A stretch of DNA of 64,000 nt from Caballeronia sp. dw_19 (GCF_018449515.1 NZ_JAAVUQ010000001.1:434001-498000); one strand, 5' to 3'; positions 47,625 through 57,579 are shown, counted from the first letter of the stretch. Notes: generated by a model not told the origin, from the sequence alone. Numbers and translations are program-made.

Positions 47625-48122
47625 CTACTTCTTCCCGGCCGCGTTCGGCCCAGCAGGCCCGGGCGCGACGCGCACATCTTCCGCATCCGTGAACGTGTTG
47701 CCGACAAGCGGCTTCGTATCGGCTTGCGGGACATGACACTGCGTGCAGAAATAGCGCCGCGGCGAGAGGCTTCCGAGCGTGACGTTGTCTCGGGTGAGGT
47801 AATGCGATACGCCGATAGGCACGGCTCCACTCTCGGCCGCGCGGCTCCTCGCATGGCACGCGAGGCAACGGTTGGCGTTCTTGTCGAGTTGATAACCGTC
47901 GATCTTGTGCGGGATCGTCGGCGGCTGCTGTGCATAGGCGCGGCCACGGATGACATCCTTATTTTCGATAGGTGCAATCAACGGCGGTTTCGCCTCTTCA
48001 TCGATCGGCGTCGTACCGCGCATGGCGTCGTGAAACGGTTCGGCAGGAATCACCGGCTGGGTCGACGCCGCCTGGGAAAAAACACAAAGACTTGCTGCAA
48101 CCACCACGGTCCACGCTCGCAT
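47625..48122 (-). CDS. napB: Dihaem cytochrome c subunit NapB of periplasmic nitrate reductase
   Basis: Electron-transfer subunit, 165 residues, with a signal peptide ending near residue 20 and two CxxCH sites, CLACH and CTQCH. It takes electrons from NapC and gives them to NapA. The ATG at 48122 has GAGGAGA upstream. Ten nt separate it from napA. Confidence 0.95.
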   Translation of the reverse strand: MRAWTVVVAASLCVFSQAASTQPVIPAEPFHDAMRGTTPIDEEAKPPLIAPIENKDVIRGRAYAQQPPTIPHKIDGYQLDKNANRCLACHARSRAAESGAVPIGVSHYLTRDNVTLGSLSPRRYFCTQCHVPQADTKPLVGNTFTDAEDVRVAPGPAGPNAAGKK

Positions 48123-48132
48123 GGCAGTCTCC

Positions 48133-50637
48133 TCAGACTCGAACAATCTTGACCGCGCACTTCTTGTAGTCGGTCTGCAGCGAGATCGGGTCGGTGGCGT
48201 CGAGCGTCACTTTGTTGATCAACTGGCTCGCGTCGAACCACGGTACGAACACCAGACCGCGCGGCGGTTTGTCACGACCGCGCGTCTCGATCCGCGTACG
48301 GATAAAACCGCGTCGCGACATCACCTTGACTTCATCTCCGCGTCGAAAGCCGAGCGCTTTTGCATCGTCGGGATGCATGAAACATACGGCGTTGGGGAAT
48401 GCCCGATACAACTCCGGCACGCGGCGCGTCATTGATCCGGAATGCCAGTGTTCGAGCACGCGTCCCGTTGCGAGCCAAAACGGAAAATCCTTGTCCGGCG
48501 CTTCGGCCGGCGGTTCGTACGGCAGCGCATAGATCACTGCCCGGCCGTCCTTGTTGCCGTAGAACTGATACCCCGTGCCGGCTTTCACGTAAGGGTCCGA
48601 TCCCTCCCTGTAACGCCAGCGCGTCTCCTTGCCATCGACTACCGGCCAACGCAAACCGCGCGCTTCGTGATAAGCATCGAAGGGGGCGAGATCGTGACCA
48701 TGCCCACGACCGAAGGTCGCGTATTCTTCGAAGAGCCCCTTCTGCACATAAAAACCAAAGGCCTTCGCTTCATCGTTCTTATAGTTCGGATTGCTATCTT
48801 TACTCGAAAATTTATCGACCTGGCCGTTGCGGTAGAGCACGTCGTAGAGCGTCTTGCCCTTGAGTTCCGGCTTCTTTGCGATCAACTCCGGCGGCCAGAC
48901 CTCCTCGACCTTGAAGTGCTTCGAGAACTCCATCAACTGCCATAAATCGGAGCGGGCGCCATCAGGTGCTTCCACCAGTTGATGCCAGAATTGCGTCCGG
49001 CGTTCGGCATTGCCATACGCGCCTTCTTTCTCCACCCACATTGCCGCGGGCAGGATCAGGTCGGCGGACACGGCCGTCGCGGTCGGGTATACGTCCGACA
49101 CCACAATAAAATTCTCAGGGTTCCTATATCCGGGCAACGTCTCTTCGTTCAGGTTCGCGCCTGCCTGGACGTTGTTATTGCACATGACCCAATACGCGTT
49201 CAGCTTGCCGTCCTTCAGCATGCGGTTTTGCAGCACCGCGTGATAGCCGGGCTTTTCTGGAATTGTGCCTGCGGGCAACCGCCAGATCTGCTCCGCGTGC
49301 GCCCTGTGTTCCGGGTTCGTCACCACCATGTCCGCCGGCAGCCGATGTGAGAACGTCCCCACTTCCCGTGCCGTGCCGCATGCCGACGGTTGCCCGGTCA
49401 GCGAGAACGGGCTATTGCCCGGCGTTGCGATCTTGCCCGTCAGCAAGTGAAGGTTGTAGATCATGTTGTTCGCCCACGTGCCGCGCGTGTGCTGGTTGAA
49501 ACCCATGGTCCAGAACGACACCACCTTGATATTCGGATTGGCGTAAAGCTCGGCGAGCTGATCGAGCTTGGCCTTGGGCACGCCCGACAACTTCGTCACG
49601 TAATCCGCGTCGTACTTCGAGACGAAGCGCGCGAATGCGTCGAAGTCCATGGGCTTCGAACCATTCGGATCGCCCGCGTTTTTAGCGGCTTTCTGCAATG
49701 GATGATCGGGACGCAGGCCATAGCCAATATCCGTATTGCCTTCCTTGAACGTCACGTGCTTCGAGACAAAGTCCTTGTTCACGCGATTCGTCTTGATGAT
49801 CACGTTCGCGATGTAATTCATGATCGCGAGGTCGGACTGGGGCGTAAAAATCACCCTATAGTCCGCGAGATCAAAGCTGCGATGCTCGAACGTCGACAGC
49901 ACAGCGACCGTTGTCTTCGGGACGCTCAGCTTGCGGTCCGTCACACGGGTCCAGAGGATCGGATGCATCTCCGACATGTTCGATCCCCAGAGCACGAACG
50001 CGTCGGCTTGCTCGATGTCGTCATAGCAGCCCATAGGCTCGTCCATGCCGAAGGTGCGCATGAAACCAGTCACCGCCGACGCCATGCAATGCCGCGCGTT
50101 CGGATCGAGATTGTTGCTGCGAAACCCCGCCTTCATGAGTTTCACCGCGGCATAGCCTTCGAACACCGTCCACTGGCCCGACCCGAACATGCCGACTGCT
50201 GTCGGCCCCTTCGCTTTCAGCACGCGCTTGAATTGCTCGGCCATCGTGCTGAATGCCTGGTCCCACGAGACCGGCGTGAACTCACCGTCCTTCGCATACT
50301 TGCCGTCCTTCATGCGCAGCAGCGGCGTGGTCAGGCGGTCCTCGCCGTACATGATCTTCGAGAGGAAATAACCTTTTACGCAGTTCAGGCCGCGATTCAC
50401 TTCGGCCAGCGGATCGCCCTGGGTCGCGACTACCCTGCCGGCTTTTACGCCTACGCTCACACCGCAGCCTGTCCCGCAAAAGCGGCATGGCGCCTTCGAC
50501 CAGGTCACGTCGGCATCGGCGACAGCAGCGAGGCTCTTGTTCACGCCAGCGGAAAGCGCTGGCAGCGCGACGCCGGCCGCCGATGCAGCGGTCGCCGCCG
50601 CCGTCTGCTTAATAAAGCTTCGACGCGTCAGGCTCAT
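48133..50637 (-). CDS. napA: Periplasmic nitrate reductase catalytic subunit NapA
   Basis: Molybdoenzyme that reduces nitrate to nitrite in the periplasm, 834 residues. A twin-arginine signal (TRRSFIKQ) is at the start. The [4Fe-4S] Cys are at about 51, 54, 58 and 86 (CRFCGTGC and CVKG). The Mo ligand is the Cys in NARHCMASA, about 184. The end of napD overlaps its start by 29 nt, which fits NapD acting on its signal peptide. Confidence 0.97.
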   Translation of the reverse strand: MSLTRRSFIKQTAAATAASAAGVALPALSAGVNKSLAAVADADVTWSKAPCRFCGTGCGVSVGVKAGRVVATQGDPLAEVNRGLNCVKGYFLSKIMYGEDRLTTPLLRMKDGKYAKDGEFTPVSWDQAFSTMAEQFKRVLKAKGPTAVGMFGSGQWTVFEGYAAVKLMKAGFRSNNLDPNARHCMASAVTGFMRTFGMDEPMGCYDDIEQADAFVLWGSNMSEMHPILWTRVTDRKLSVPKTTVAVLSTFEHRSFDLADYRVIFTPQSDLAIMNYIANVIIKTNRVNKDFVSKHVTFKEGNTDIGYGLRPDHPLQKAAKNAGDPNGSKPMDFDAFARFVSKYDADYVTKLSGVPKAKLDQLAELYANPNIKVVSFWTMGFNQHTRGTWANNMIYNLHLLTGKIATPGNSPFSLTGQPSACGTAREVGTFSHRLPADMVVTNPEHRAHAEQIWRLPAGTIPEKPGYHAVLQNRMLKDGKLNAYWVMCNNNVQAGANLNEETLPGYRNPENFIVVSDVYPTATAVSADLILPAAMWVEKEGAYGNAERRTQFWHQLVEAPDGARSDLWQLMEFSKHFKVEEVWPPELIAKKPELKGKTLYDVLYRNGQVDKFSSKDSNPNYKNDEAKAFGFYVQKGLFEEYATFGRGHGHDLAPFDAYHEARGLRWPVVDGKETRWRYREGSDPYVKAGTGYQFYGNKDGRAVIYALPYEPPAEAPDKDFPFWLATGRVLEHWHSGSMTRRVPELYRAFPNAVCFMHPDDAKALGFRRGDEVKVMSRRGFIRTRIETRGRDKPPRGLVFVPWFDASQLINKVTLDATDPISLQTDYKKCAVKIVRV

Positions 50638-50944
50638 CGCGAATCTCCTGGTCGAGCGCTTCAATATCCTCGTGATGTTGATAAACAAGCGACGCCGAAT
50701 AAACACCCGGAAGCGCATGGATGGCATTCAGTTGATCGACGATGTCAACAGAGCGGCGCGCCTCCAGCGTCACGATTATTTTTCCCTCTGGACTGGTTAC
50801 GTGAATCTCGGACCCGGGGATAAGTGAAATAGCCTGCTTGATCTTTTCAAGATTCGATTGACTTGCATGCACGACAATTCCCGCAATATGCGCCTCGGGA
50901 ATTGAAACGAGTTCAGCGAATGCATTTTTCAGGCGTGCAGACAT
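50609..50944 (-). CDS. napD: NapA signal-peptide chaperone NapD
   Basis: Cytoplasmic chaperone that binds the NapA twin-arginine signal, 111 residues. The N-terminal block [19 protein letters not shown] and the later [12 protein letters not shown] are typical of the ferredoxin-like NapD fold. The ATG at 50944 gives the family N-terminus. About 25 C-terminal residues extend into the napA frame. Confidence 0.93.
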   Translation of the reverse strand: MSARLKNAFAELVSIPEAHIAGIVVHASQSNLEKIKQAISLIPGSEIHVTSPEGKIIVTLEARRSVDIVDQLNAIHALPGVYSASLVYQHHEDIEALDQEIRDEPDASKLY

Positions 50945-50997
50945 GAATCGACTCCTGTCGCTTTCAATTACATGAAACGAATTAATCCGCGCTTTAG

Positions 50998-51156
50998 TCA
51001 GTGAGGCGGACCGCCGATCAGCATTTGATAGAACCACACGCTGAAGCCATAAATGGCAACAAACATGATGGTCAATACAGGAACCATGATAATGGTCAGA
51101 AAGAGGAAGCTACGGAGCTCTTCCGTCTTTCGAAGGCGAGTTTCGGTTTCCGTCAT
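50998..51156 (-). CDS. napE: Periplasmic nitrate reductase small membrane protein NapE
   Basis: A 52-residue protein found by reading the minus strand. A charged cytoplasmic start (TETETRLRKTEELRS) is followed by one membrane helix (about 17-44) ending IGGPPH. Size, ELRSFLF motif and position ahead of napD match NapE, whose role is unknown. It is the first gene of the nap-ccm run. Confidence 0.9.
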   Translation of the reverse strand: MTETETRLRKTEELRSFLFLTIIMVPVLTIMFVAIYGFSVWFYQMLIGGPPH

Positions 51157-51565
51157 GATTATGAAATACGAGAGGCCGTGCGATTAAAATCCGGTTTTTC
51201 GAGATGCTGTGGAGATGATTGTTGGCGTACGCGGGGAAAGCGTCAAGGGATTTATTGTTTTACGGACATACGAGAAACGATCGATTGTTTCATTTAAAAA
51301 TAATTATTAAAAACGGACAGCTTTATATCGCTGATTACTAAACCAACTTAAACTCTATTTAGTTAAAACCCGGATTTTGGAAATTTGAATAAAATCTATT
51401 ATTTTTTTGATAACTTGATTAAAGATCGACGCTCGCGACGGGTGAACAAACATTCGGCCGGAAGAGAAACGTGGCCCGATATGGCGTTGGTCAATGTCCA
51501 GATAAACGAAGCCGGCGCGTGGCCGCCTTCGTCGAGAATACACTTCAGCCGGCTCGCAAGCCTCT
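51157..51565. other. AT-rich region carrying the probable nap promoter
   Basis: No gene seen. The stretch from about 51270 to 51420 is clearly AT-richer than the rest of the chromosome. TTGAATAAAATCTA at 51385-51398 matches 12 of 14 positions of an FNR/Anr-type box (TTGAT-N4-ATCAA, one symmetric change in each half), which would suit an oxygen-controlled nap operon, although it lies about 230 nt before napE. Confidence 0.4.
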
Positions 51566-52270
51566 TCACCCCCGCTTCGGAATATTCAGCCCTCTTGCCA
51601 CCGCCGGCCTGGCGACGAACGCATCGAGGGCGCGCCTGACATTCGGGAAGTTTTCGATACCGACCAGCTCGCCTGCCTCGTAAAAGCCGATCAGGTTTCG
51701 TATCCACGGAAAGCTTGCCATATCGGCGATCGTGTACGTGTGGCCCATGATCCATTCACGCCCGCCCAGGCGTTGCTCAAGTACCCCAAGCAGGCGCTTC
51801 GACTCGGCCACGTAGCGCTCACGCGGGCGCTTGTCTTCGTAGTCCTTGCCGGCGAATTTGTTGAAGAAACCGAGCTGGCCGAACATCGGGCCAATGCCGC
51901 CCATCTGGAACATGACCCATTGGATCGTCTCATAGCGGCCGGCCGCGTCCTGCGGGATGAACTGGCCGGTCTTGTCGGCGAGATAGATCAGGATCGCGCC
52001 CGACTCGAACAACGGCAGCGGCTTGCCATCCGGGCCATTGGGATCAAGGATTGCGGGGATCTTGTTGTTCGGATTCAGCGATAAAAACGCGGGCGACATC
52101 TGGTCGTTGGTCTCGAAGCTCACCAGATGCGGCTCGTACGGCAGCCCGGTCTCCTCCAGCATGATCGAGACCTTGACGCCATTCGGTGTCGGCAGCGAAT
52201 AAAGCTGAATCCGGTCGGGATGCTGCGCAGGCCATTTTGCCGTGATGGGGAAAGCGGACAAATCGGTCAT
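51566..52270 (-). CDS. Glutathione S-transferase family protein (YghU/Ure2-like)
   Basis: A 234-residue GST. The N-terminal thioredoxin-like domain has the glutathione-binding LFESGAILIYLAD block, and NPNNKIPAILDPNGPDGKPL is the Nu-class/YghU-type insert. The C-terminal helical domain ends near PAVARGLN. These enzymes act as disulfide-bond reductases or peroxidases. It diverges from malate synthase G. Confidence 0.9.
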   Translation of the reverse strand: MTDLSAFPITAKWPAQHPDRIQLYSLPTPNGVKVSIMLEETGLPYEPHLVSFETNDQMSPAFLSLNPNNKIPAILDPNGPDGKPLPLFESGAILIYLADKTGQFIPQDAAGRYETIQWVMFQMGGIGPMFGQLGFFNKFAGKDYEDKRPRERYVAESKRLLGVLEQRLGGREWIMGHTYTIADMASFPWIRNLIGFYEAGELVGIENFPNVRRALDAFVARPAVARGLNIPKRG

Positions 52271-52520
52271 GGATATCCTTTAGACAAAAGCGTGGAAGGT
52301 GCGGCATAACGCCTGGCCGGAGCGGTTTATTGGTCTGTTTCGGCGCACAGGACGACAAATATAGTCACTCCCGCGGATCTTGTCTTTACGCGCTGCGGCT
52401 GTGTGTCGAGGTGATCGCCTACGCCGGAACCGATCGAAACAATCAAGAAGCGTTAACATGGCAATACATTGCTGCAAAGCGGCGAACGCGGACAGAATAC
52501 AAACCGAGCTGGAGTTACCC

Positions 52521-54695
52521 ATGAGTCAAATGATCAAGCGAAACGGATTGCAGGTTGCAGCCGAGCTTAGCCAGTATGTCGATGACGAAGCGCTGTCGGG
52601 AATCGGTATAGAGAGCGAAGCGTTCTGGAAAGGACTCGATGCCCTCGTTCACGACCTCGCCCCGAAGAACCGTGCGCTGCTCGCCGAGCGTGACCGGTTG
52701 CAGACGGAACTGGATCAGTGGCACAAGGCGAATCCGGGACCGGTGCGCGATTTGAAAGCGTATCGTGCATTTCTGGAAGGCATCGGCTACATCGTGCCGG
52801 CGAGCGCTGCTGTGCAGGCCACGACCGAAAACGTCGATACGGAAATCGCCGAACAAGCCGGGCCGCAACTCGTCGTGCCGCTGTCGAACCAGCGTTACGC
52901 ACTCAACGCCGCAAATGCGCGCTGGGGCAGCCTGTACGACGCGCTCTACGGCACCGACGCAATCCCCGACACCGACGGCGCCGAACGCACAGCGCAATTC
53001 AACCCGGCTCGCGGTGCAGCGGTAATTGCCCGCGCTCGCGCGTTCCTCGATGAAGCCGCGCCGCTCGCAAACGGTTCTCACGTCGATGCCACCTCGTATC
53101 GCGTAGAGGGCGGCAAGCTTGTCATCGCGCTGAAAAGCGGTTCATCGGCGTTGAAATCACCCGATCAGTTCATCGGTTTCCAGGGCGACGCGGGCTCGCC
53201 GTCCGCCGTGCTGCTCAAGCATCACGGCCTGCACTTCGAGATCCAGATCGACGCGACCGACTCTATCGGCAAGACCGATGCCGCGCATGTGAAGGACGTG
53301 CTGATGGAGGCCGCGGTCTCGACGATTATCGATTGCGAGGATTCGGTGGCCGCCGTCGATGCCGCCGATAAAGTCCAGCTCTACCGCAACTGGACCGGCC
53401 TGATGAAAGGCGATCTGGCGGAGGAAGTCACCAAGAACGGCAAGACCTTCACGCGCCGTCTGAACGCCGATCGCGAATACACCGCACCCGATGGCTCGAC
53501 GGTGAAGCTGCATGGCCGCTCGCTGCTGTTCATCCGTAACGTCGGGCATCTGATGACGAATCCGGCTATTGTCGATCGCGACGGGCACGAGATTCCCGAG
53601 GGCATTCTCGACGCCGTGATGACGTCGCTCGGTGCAATGCACGACCTGCAAAACAAGCTCAATTCGCGCACGGGATCGATTTATATCGTCAAGCCGAAGA
53701 TGCACGGCCCGGCGGAAGTCGCTTTCTCCGATGAGCTGTTCGGCCGCGTGGAGGACCTGCTCGGCCTGCCGCGCTACACGGTCAAGATGGGCATCATGGA
53801 CGAGGAACGGCGTACGAGCGTCAACCTGCAGGCGTGCATTGCGGTGGCTTCGGCGCGGGTGGCGTTCATCAACACGGGCTTCCTCGACCGCACCGGCGAC
53901 GAGATGCACAGCGCGATGGAAGCCGGTCCGATGATGCGCAAGGGCGACATGAAATCGTCGGCGTGGATCACGGCTTATGAGCGCAATAACGTGCTCGCGG
54001 GACTGAGCTCGGGGTTACGTGGGCGCGCGCAAATCGGTAAAGGCATGTGGGCCATGCCCGACCTGATGCACGCGATGCTCGAGCAGAAGATCGCTCATCC
54101 GAAAGCGGGCGCGAACACGGCATGGGTGCCCTCGCCGACCGCCGCGACGCTGCATGCGCTGCATTACCATCAGGTCGATGTGCAAGCCGTGCAGAAGGAG
54201 CTGGAGAAGACCCGTTACAGCGGCGCCCGCGATGAATTGCTCGATGGGCTGCTGACGATTCCCGTCGTCGAAAAGGCGCAATGGTCGGATGAGGAAATTC
54301 GGCAGGAGATCGAGAACAACGCGCAGGGGATTCTGGGTTACGTGGTGCGGTGGATCGACCAGGGCGTGGGATGTTCGAAGGTGCCGGATATCCACGATAT
54401 CGGGCTGATGGAAGACCGCGCAACGCTACGGATTTCGAGCCAGCATATTGCCAACTGGCTGCATCACGGCGTGGTGTCGGAGGCGCTGGTCAGCGAGACG
54501 TTCGAGCGCATGGCGAAGGTGGTTGATCAGCAGAATGCCGGCGACCCGCATTATCAGCCGATGGCCGGTCACTTTGATACGTCACTGGCTTTCAAGGCGG
54601 CCAAGGCGCTGGTTTTTGAGGGGCGTGCGCAACCTAGCGGGTATACGGAGCCTTTGCTGCATAAGTTCCGGCTGGAGGTTAAGCAGCGGGGGTGA
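52521..54695 (+). CDS. glcB: Malate synthase G
   Basis: Glyoxylate-cycle enzyme condensing glyoxylate and acetyl-CoA to malate, 724 residues, the monomeric G isoform. The TIM-barrel active-site regions are present: [27 protein letters not shown] and [14 protein letters not shown], with the catalytic Arg and Asp/Glu residues. The start at 52521 has GGAG upstream. It stands alone just ahead of the tRNA-Ser gene. Confidence 0.96.
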   Translation: MSQMIKRNGLQVAAELSQYVDDEALSGIGIESEAFWKGLDALVHDLAPKNRALLAERDRLQTELDQWHKANPGPVRDLKAYRAFLEGIGYIVPASAAVQATTENVDTEIAEQAGPQLVVPLSNQRYALNAANARWGSLYDALYGTDAIPDTDGAERTAQFNPARGAAVIARARAFLDEAAPLANGSHVDATSYRVEGGKLVIALKSGSSALKSPDQFIGFQGDAGSPSAVLLKHHGLHFEIQIDATDSIGKTDAAHVKDVLMEAAVSTIIDCEDSVAAVDAADKVQLYRNWTGLMKGDLAEEVTKNGKTFTRRLNADREYTAPDGSTVKLHGRSLLFIRNVGHLMTNPAIVDRDGHEIPEGILDAVMTSLGAMHDLQNKLNSRTGSIYIVKPKMHGPAEVAFSDELFGRVEDLLGLPRYTVKMGIMDEERRTSVNLQACIAVASARVAFINTGFLDRTGDEMHSAMEAGPMMRKGDMKSSAWITAYERNNVLAGLSSGLRGRAQIGKGMWAMPDLMHAMLEQKIAHPKAGANTAWVPSPTAATLHALHYHQVDVQAVQKELEKTRYSGARDELLDGLLTIPVVEKAQWSDEEIRQEIENNAQGILGYVVRWIDQGVGCSKVPDIHDIGLMEDRATLRISSQHIANWLHHGVVSEALVSETFERMAKVVDQQNAGDPHYQPMAGHFDTSLAFKAAKALVFEGRAQPSGYTEPLLHKFRLEVKQRG

Positions 54696-54760
54696 GTGAC
54701 CGGTGGCGAGTCGCGTCGCCGCCGGATTTCAACCTCGATAACCTCTTCTCCACAAGGGGG

Positions 54761-54789
54761 CTGGCACAGACGCGCGAGTTTGCTATAAT
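54761..54789 (+). promoter_or_regulatory. Promoter of tRNA-Ser
   Basis: CTGGCA (54761-54766, four of six to consensus) and TATAAT (54784-54789) are spaced by 17 nt, and the tRNA starts 12 nt past the -10 box. Confidence 0.8.
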
Positions 54790-54801
54790 CCGCGACTTGC
54801 T

Positions 54802-54891
54802 GGAGAGATGGATGAGCGGTTTAAGTCGCACGCCTGGAAAGCGTGTTTAGGGTCAAACCTAACCGGGGTTCGAATCCCCGTCTCTCCGCCA
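54802..54891 (+). tRNA. tRNA-Ser (GGA)
   Basis: A 90-nt type II tRNA with a long variable arm and encoded CCA. The anticodon GGA lies in CCTGGAAAGC, and the T arm GGGGTTCGAATCCCC is intact. Its 3' part is the apparent integration target of the prophage that starts right behind it. Confidence 0.97.
54867..54891 (+). other. Probable attL core in the tRNA-Ser 3' end
   Basis: The integrase gene ends 69 nt downstream, the standard layout of a tRNA-integrating prophage. The phage-side duplicate (attR) should repeat part of this 3' segment outside the window, so the exact core cannot be set. Confidence 0.5.
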
Positions 54892-54959
54892 GAATACGCA
54901 ATGAAATCAAGTGGTTAGGTTTTGTGGTTGGCTAAAAATTGTCCTGCATTCACCCATGT

Positions 54960-56135
54960 TTACCCAGCTTTGGGCAGCTTTTCGACAGCATGGTTTGTAG
55001 AGAACTTCTCCACCGCCTTATCCCCCGCTTCGACATCAGCACTGGGCATCCAACGCGCGTAGATCTTCGCCGTAACGACCCAAGAGCTGTGACCCATCTG
55101 CTTCGCTACCCACATCGGCGGTTCACCGGCTGAGAGCATCATCGACGCGTATGTATGGCGCGTCTGATAGGGTTTTCGGTAAGCCACCTTCGCTTTCGTG
55201 ATTGCTCGGATCCATGCTGTGCGCACCGGGTTTTTCCCGCTCCAGGGAAGCTTGGTACGGGGATTCAGGAAGATGTATTCATTCGCGAGCAACGTCAACG
55301 GCTTCTGAGCCTCAAGTGCCTCGAGCGCCGGCGCCAGCAGCTTCACTATGCGGCGCCCTGCCTTGGTCTTCGTGTCCTCTGGCTCCTTCGCAGTCGTGGT
55401 CCAGGATCTTGAAATCCGGATTTCACTTCGATGCCAATCGATATCAGTCCAGCGCACCGCAGTAAATTCCGACGTGCGCAGTCCAGTCCAAAACGCGAAC
55501 TTAAACATATTGCGCTCCGCGAGCTCACCGCAGTTGGCGAGCAGCAGCTCGCGCTCTTCCGCAGAGAACGGATCTACGTCGTCATCTTCCTTCGGGGCTT
55601 GTGGAATCGTGTAGGTCCAACCGAACAGCGGATTAATGGCAATCAGCTCATCATTGACCGCGTCGTCCAGTGCAGCTCTTAAAACGCTCTGCCGATTTGA
55701 GAGCGTTTTATTCACGCATGTCATTTTGTCGAGCTCGTCGCGTATTAACTTTCGCTTGAGGTCAGACAGGGTTCCTTTCCCGAGTGCTTTAACCCACATG
55801 TTAATCGTCATCCGATAACCGTCGTACGTGCTGGCCTTTACGTGTTTCCGTTTCCGATCAAGCCAGTCTTCCAAATACGTGCCGACGGTTTCGACGTCAC
55901 CGGGTTGCTTCGCAAACTTGGCGGCGCGGGTCGAATTCGGGAAAGTCTCGTGATACACGAAACTGCCGTCATAAATCGCCTGCAATACCGCCTCGCGAAA
56001 GCGCGTGGCTTTCTTTATGTTGGCAGGCGTGGGCTCCCACCGGATCCGTTCGCGGCATCGTTCCTTCTGGTAATAGAAGGAGATCTCGATCGTTGTCGCG
56101 CTGGCGGCTTTGACACCGGATCCGTCTCGACCCAT
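54960..56135 (-). CDS. int: Tyrosine recombinase, DUF3596-type phage integrase
   Basis: Site-specific recombinase, 391 residues. The N-terminal arm-binding segment (DUF3596-like, about 1-60) and SAM-like core-binding domain (about 85-170) precede the catalytic domain: TGLRTSE (Arg), TKTKAGRR (beta-strand Lys), YQTRHTYAS (Arg-His, with Tyr replacing the usual first His, as in this subfamily) and the nucleophile in KIYARWM. GAGGAG precedes the ATG at 56135. It sits 69 nt from tRNA-Ser, its probable target. Confidence 0.94.
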   Translation of the reverse strand: MGRDGSGVKAASATTIEISFYYQKERCRERIRWEPTPANIKKATRFREAVLQAIYDGSFVYHETFPNSTRAAKFAKQPGDVETVGTYLEDWLDRKRKHVKASTYDGYRMTINMWVKALGKGTLSDLKRKLIRDELDKMTCVNKTLSNRQSVLRAALDDAVNDELIAINPLFGWTYTIPQAPKEDDDVDPFSAEERELLLANCGELAERNMFKFAFWTGLRTSEFTAVRWTDIDWHRSEIRISRSWTTTAKEPEDTKTKAGRRIVKLLAPALEALEAQKPLTLLANEYIFLNPRTKLPWSGKNPVRTAWIRAITKAKVAYRKPYQTRHTYASMMLSAGEPPMWVAKQMGHSSWVVTAKIYARWMPSADVEAGDKAVEKFSTNHAVEKLPKAG

Positions 56136-56290
56136 TTTTCATACTCCTCGATATTGATTAGGATGTGACGATCCGGAGCCTTTCTCCATATGGATGCGGG
56201 CCATTTTTCGTCCTGTATTTTTCTTCGCACCGCTGCTTCCGTATAACCTGATTCAGAAGCGAACTTGCCTATGGTTACCCACCGGATCAT
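56015..56290 (-). CDS. Probable excisionase / AlpA-like DNA-binding protein
   Basis: A 91-residue protein. Residues 1-57 look like a winged-helix excisionase (WVTIGKFASESGYTEAAVRRKI then ILINIEEYEKW). The remaining 34 residues are Arg/Ser/Pro-rich and are read from the other frame of the integrase start, with which the gene overlaps by 121 nt. Its place just ahead of int is where recombination directionality factors sit. Family assignment is by motif only. Confidence 0.7.
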   Translation of the reverse strand: MIRWVTIGKFASESGYTEAAVRRKIQDEKWPASIWRKAPDRHILINIEEYEKWVETDPVSKPPARQRSRSPSITRRNDAANGSGGSPRLPT

Positions 56291-56354
56291 TTGACCCCCA
56301 GATAGTGTCTAGACACTCGAAGGAAGGCGTCTATGTGCTGCGCCACGTTGTCAG

Positions 56355-56669
56355 TCACCATGCACTCCCAAGTCCATCCAATTTGAAAAGCGTTTCGCGA
56401 GCCATGCCGGTGAAAAAATCACCGCACGCCGGCGCGCGAACGAGCGCCCCAACGACATAGACCAGACTCACGCGCTGAGTCTTGATAGTCCAAGCCGCGA
56501 GCGCGACCGGTGTCTCCGGACGCGGCTCATACGGTTCGACGGCCGCGTATTCAACTTTCTCCATCACCGGCTCTGCCGGCGCCGGCGGCGCGTGCGCGGG
56601 GTCCACGGATATTGCGGCCGCCTCGGCGTGGCTCAGTTCGTCGGCAAACATGTCAAATTGGCTCACCAC
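56355..56669 (-). CDS. Phage hypothetical with N-terminal QFDMF motif (copy A)
   Basis: A 104-residue protein. QFDMF at residues 4-8 fits the beta-clamp-binding pattern QL(S/D)LF; a Pro/Ala/Glu-rich linker follows and a C-terminal domain starts near AWTIKTQRVSL and ends LFKLDGLGSAW. It is a paralogue of the next gene (copy B), with matching motif, AWT..TQR block and ending. Overlaps copy B by 7 nt. Function unknown; clamp binding is an inference. Confidence 0.7.
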   Translation of the reverse strand: MVSQFDMFADELSHAEAAAISVDPAHAPPAPAEPVMEKVEYAAVEPYEPRPETPVALAAWTIKTQRVSLVYVVGALVRAPACGDFFTGMARETLFKLDGLGSAW

Positions 56670-56956
56670 TGACCTCCTAGCCCGTTTAGCTTCAGCAGCA
56701 CATACGGAGCGTTCTGGAGGATGCAGTGAACCCGGTGGGTATCACCCGCAGCTCGCAGGCGCGTCAGATCCCGTGCGTGAGCAATGATGTGGATCCGTTG
56801 CGTTTCGCGGGTCCACGCATCCAACTCTGGTTTGACGCGGAGCTCGAGTGGCACCGGTTCGAGGTCGACCGCCGGTGGATAGGTGGGCTCGGGAGGAAGC
56901 GGCAAACTGACCGCAACAGTCGGCAGATCCTCCCCGAACATATCGAATTGCGTCAT
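56663..56956 (-). CDS. Phage hypothetical with N-terminal QFDMF motif (copy B)
   Basis: A 97-residue protein with the same layout as copy A: QFDMF at residues 3-7, a Pro-rich linker (PLPPEPTYPP), then AWTRETQRIHIIAHA and the ending LLKLNGLGGQW. The linker differs freely while the two ends are kept, which suggests the ends carry the function. Coupled by ATGA to the J-domain gene. Confidence 0.7.
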   Translation of the reverse strand: MTQFDMFGEDLPTVAVSLPLPPEPTYPPAVDLEPVPLELRVKPELDAWTRETQRIHIIAHARDLTRLRAAGDTHRVHCILQNAPYVLLKLNGLGGQW

Positions 56957-57579
56957 CCCAGTTCCTTCTCAGCCGCGACCATCGCGGCATTCAGATCTGC
57001 CATCGCCTGGTGCGTGCCACCTTTGTCCGGATGGGCGGTGCTGGCGCCGCGCTTGTAGGCCAACCTGATTACTTCGAGATCGAGCTCGAGCGGCCCGACG
57101 CCTAGCACCTCTCGCCAATGCCGCTGACTGCCAGGCGCAGGCAACGCAGTGAATCCCGTGAAGGCGCGATCAAGGATCTGCGCCCCGCCATGCCGTTCGA
57201 TAGCGCGCATGGCGTCGAGCGTCGCTGCGATCGCGGCCAGGTTGTCGGCGACCTTCAAGTATTGATCGACAGCCATCACCTTTCGTTGACCCTTCCGCGT
57301 TTCCCAGTACACAGCCGCGCCCGGGTCGTCAGGCGCTTTCTGGTCGGAGCGTGGGAGCCCGTCGAGCCGGGTTTTCAGGTTCGTCGAAATCACGATGTCC
57401 TCGCGGCCGATGCCGAATCGGCCGAGTTCATCCAGCACGCGTTCGACGCCGTCGGCTACAGTCAGATCCTGGGCCATCGTCCGAGAATTGCGGCGCGTGC
57501 TGAAGCGGCCAGGGATTCGCGAGTAGTAGGACGTGCGCGGCCATCCTTCTGGCCACTGAAGCGGGTAGGCGGCGATCAT
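56953..57579 (-). CDS. Phage J-domain protein
   Basis: A 208-residue protein with a C-terminal DnaJ-like domain (about 150-208) holding the essential HPD triad at about 183-185 (STAHPDKGG), so it may recruit host DnaK. The N-terminal block AYPLQWPEGWPRT is typical of phage J-proteins of this type, and the middle (VERVLDELGRFGI) is helical. ATGA overlaps join it to both neighbours. The client is unknown. Confidence 0.85.
   Translation of the reverse strand: MIAAYPLQWPEGWPRTSYYSRIPGRFSTRRNSRTMAQDLTVADGVERVLDELGRFGIGREDIVISTNLKTRLDGLPRSDQKAPDDPGAAVYWETRKGQRKVMAVDQYLKVADNLAAIAATLDAMRAIERHGGAQILDRAFTGFTALPAPGSQRHWREVLGVGPLELDLEVIRLAYKRGASTAHPDKGGTHQAMADLNAAMVAAEKELG

Noticed and set aside
47028-48152. 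374-codon plus-strand open frame across napC/napB
   Set aside because: Antisense to two clear cytochrome genes with haem motifs; Arg/His-rich shadow of high GC.
49390-50823. 477-codon plus-strand open frame
   Set aside because: Antisense to napA and napD; no recognisable domain and biased composition.
51408-51421. TTGATAACTTGATT as an FNR box
   Set aside because: The two half-sites are in direct, not inverted, orientation.
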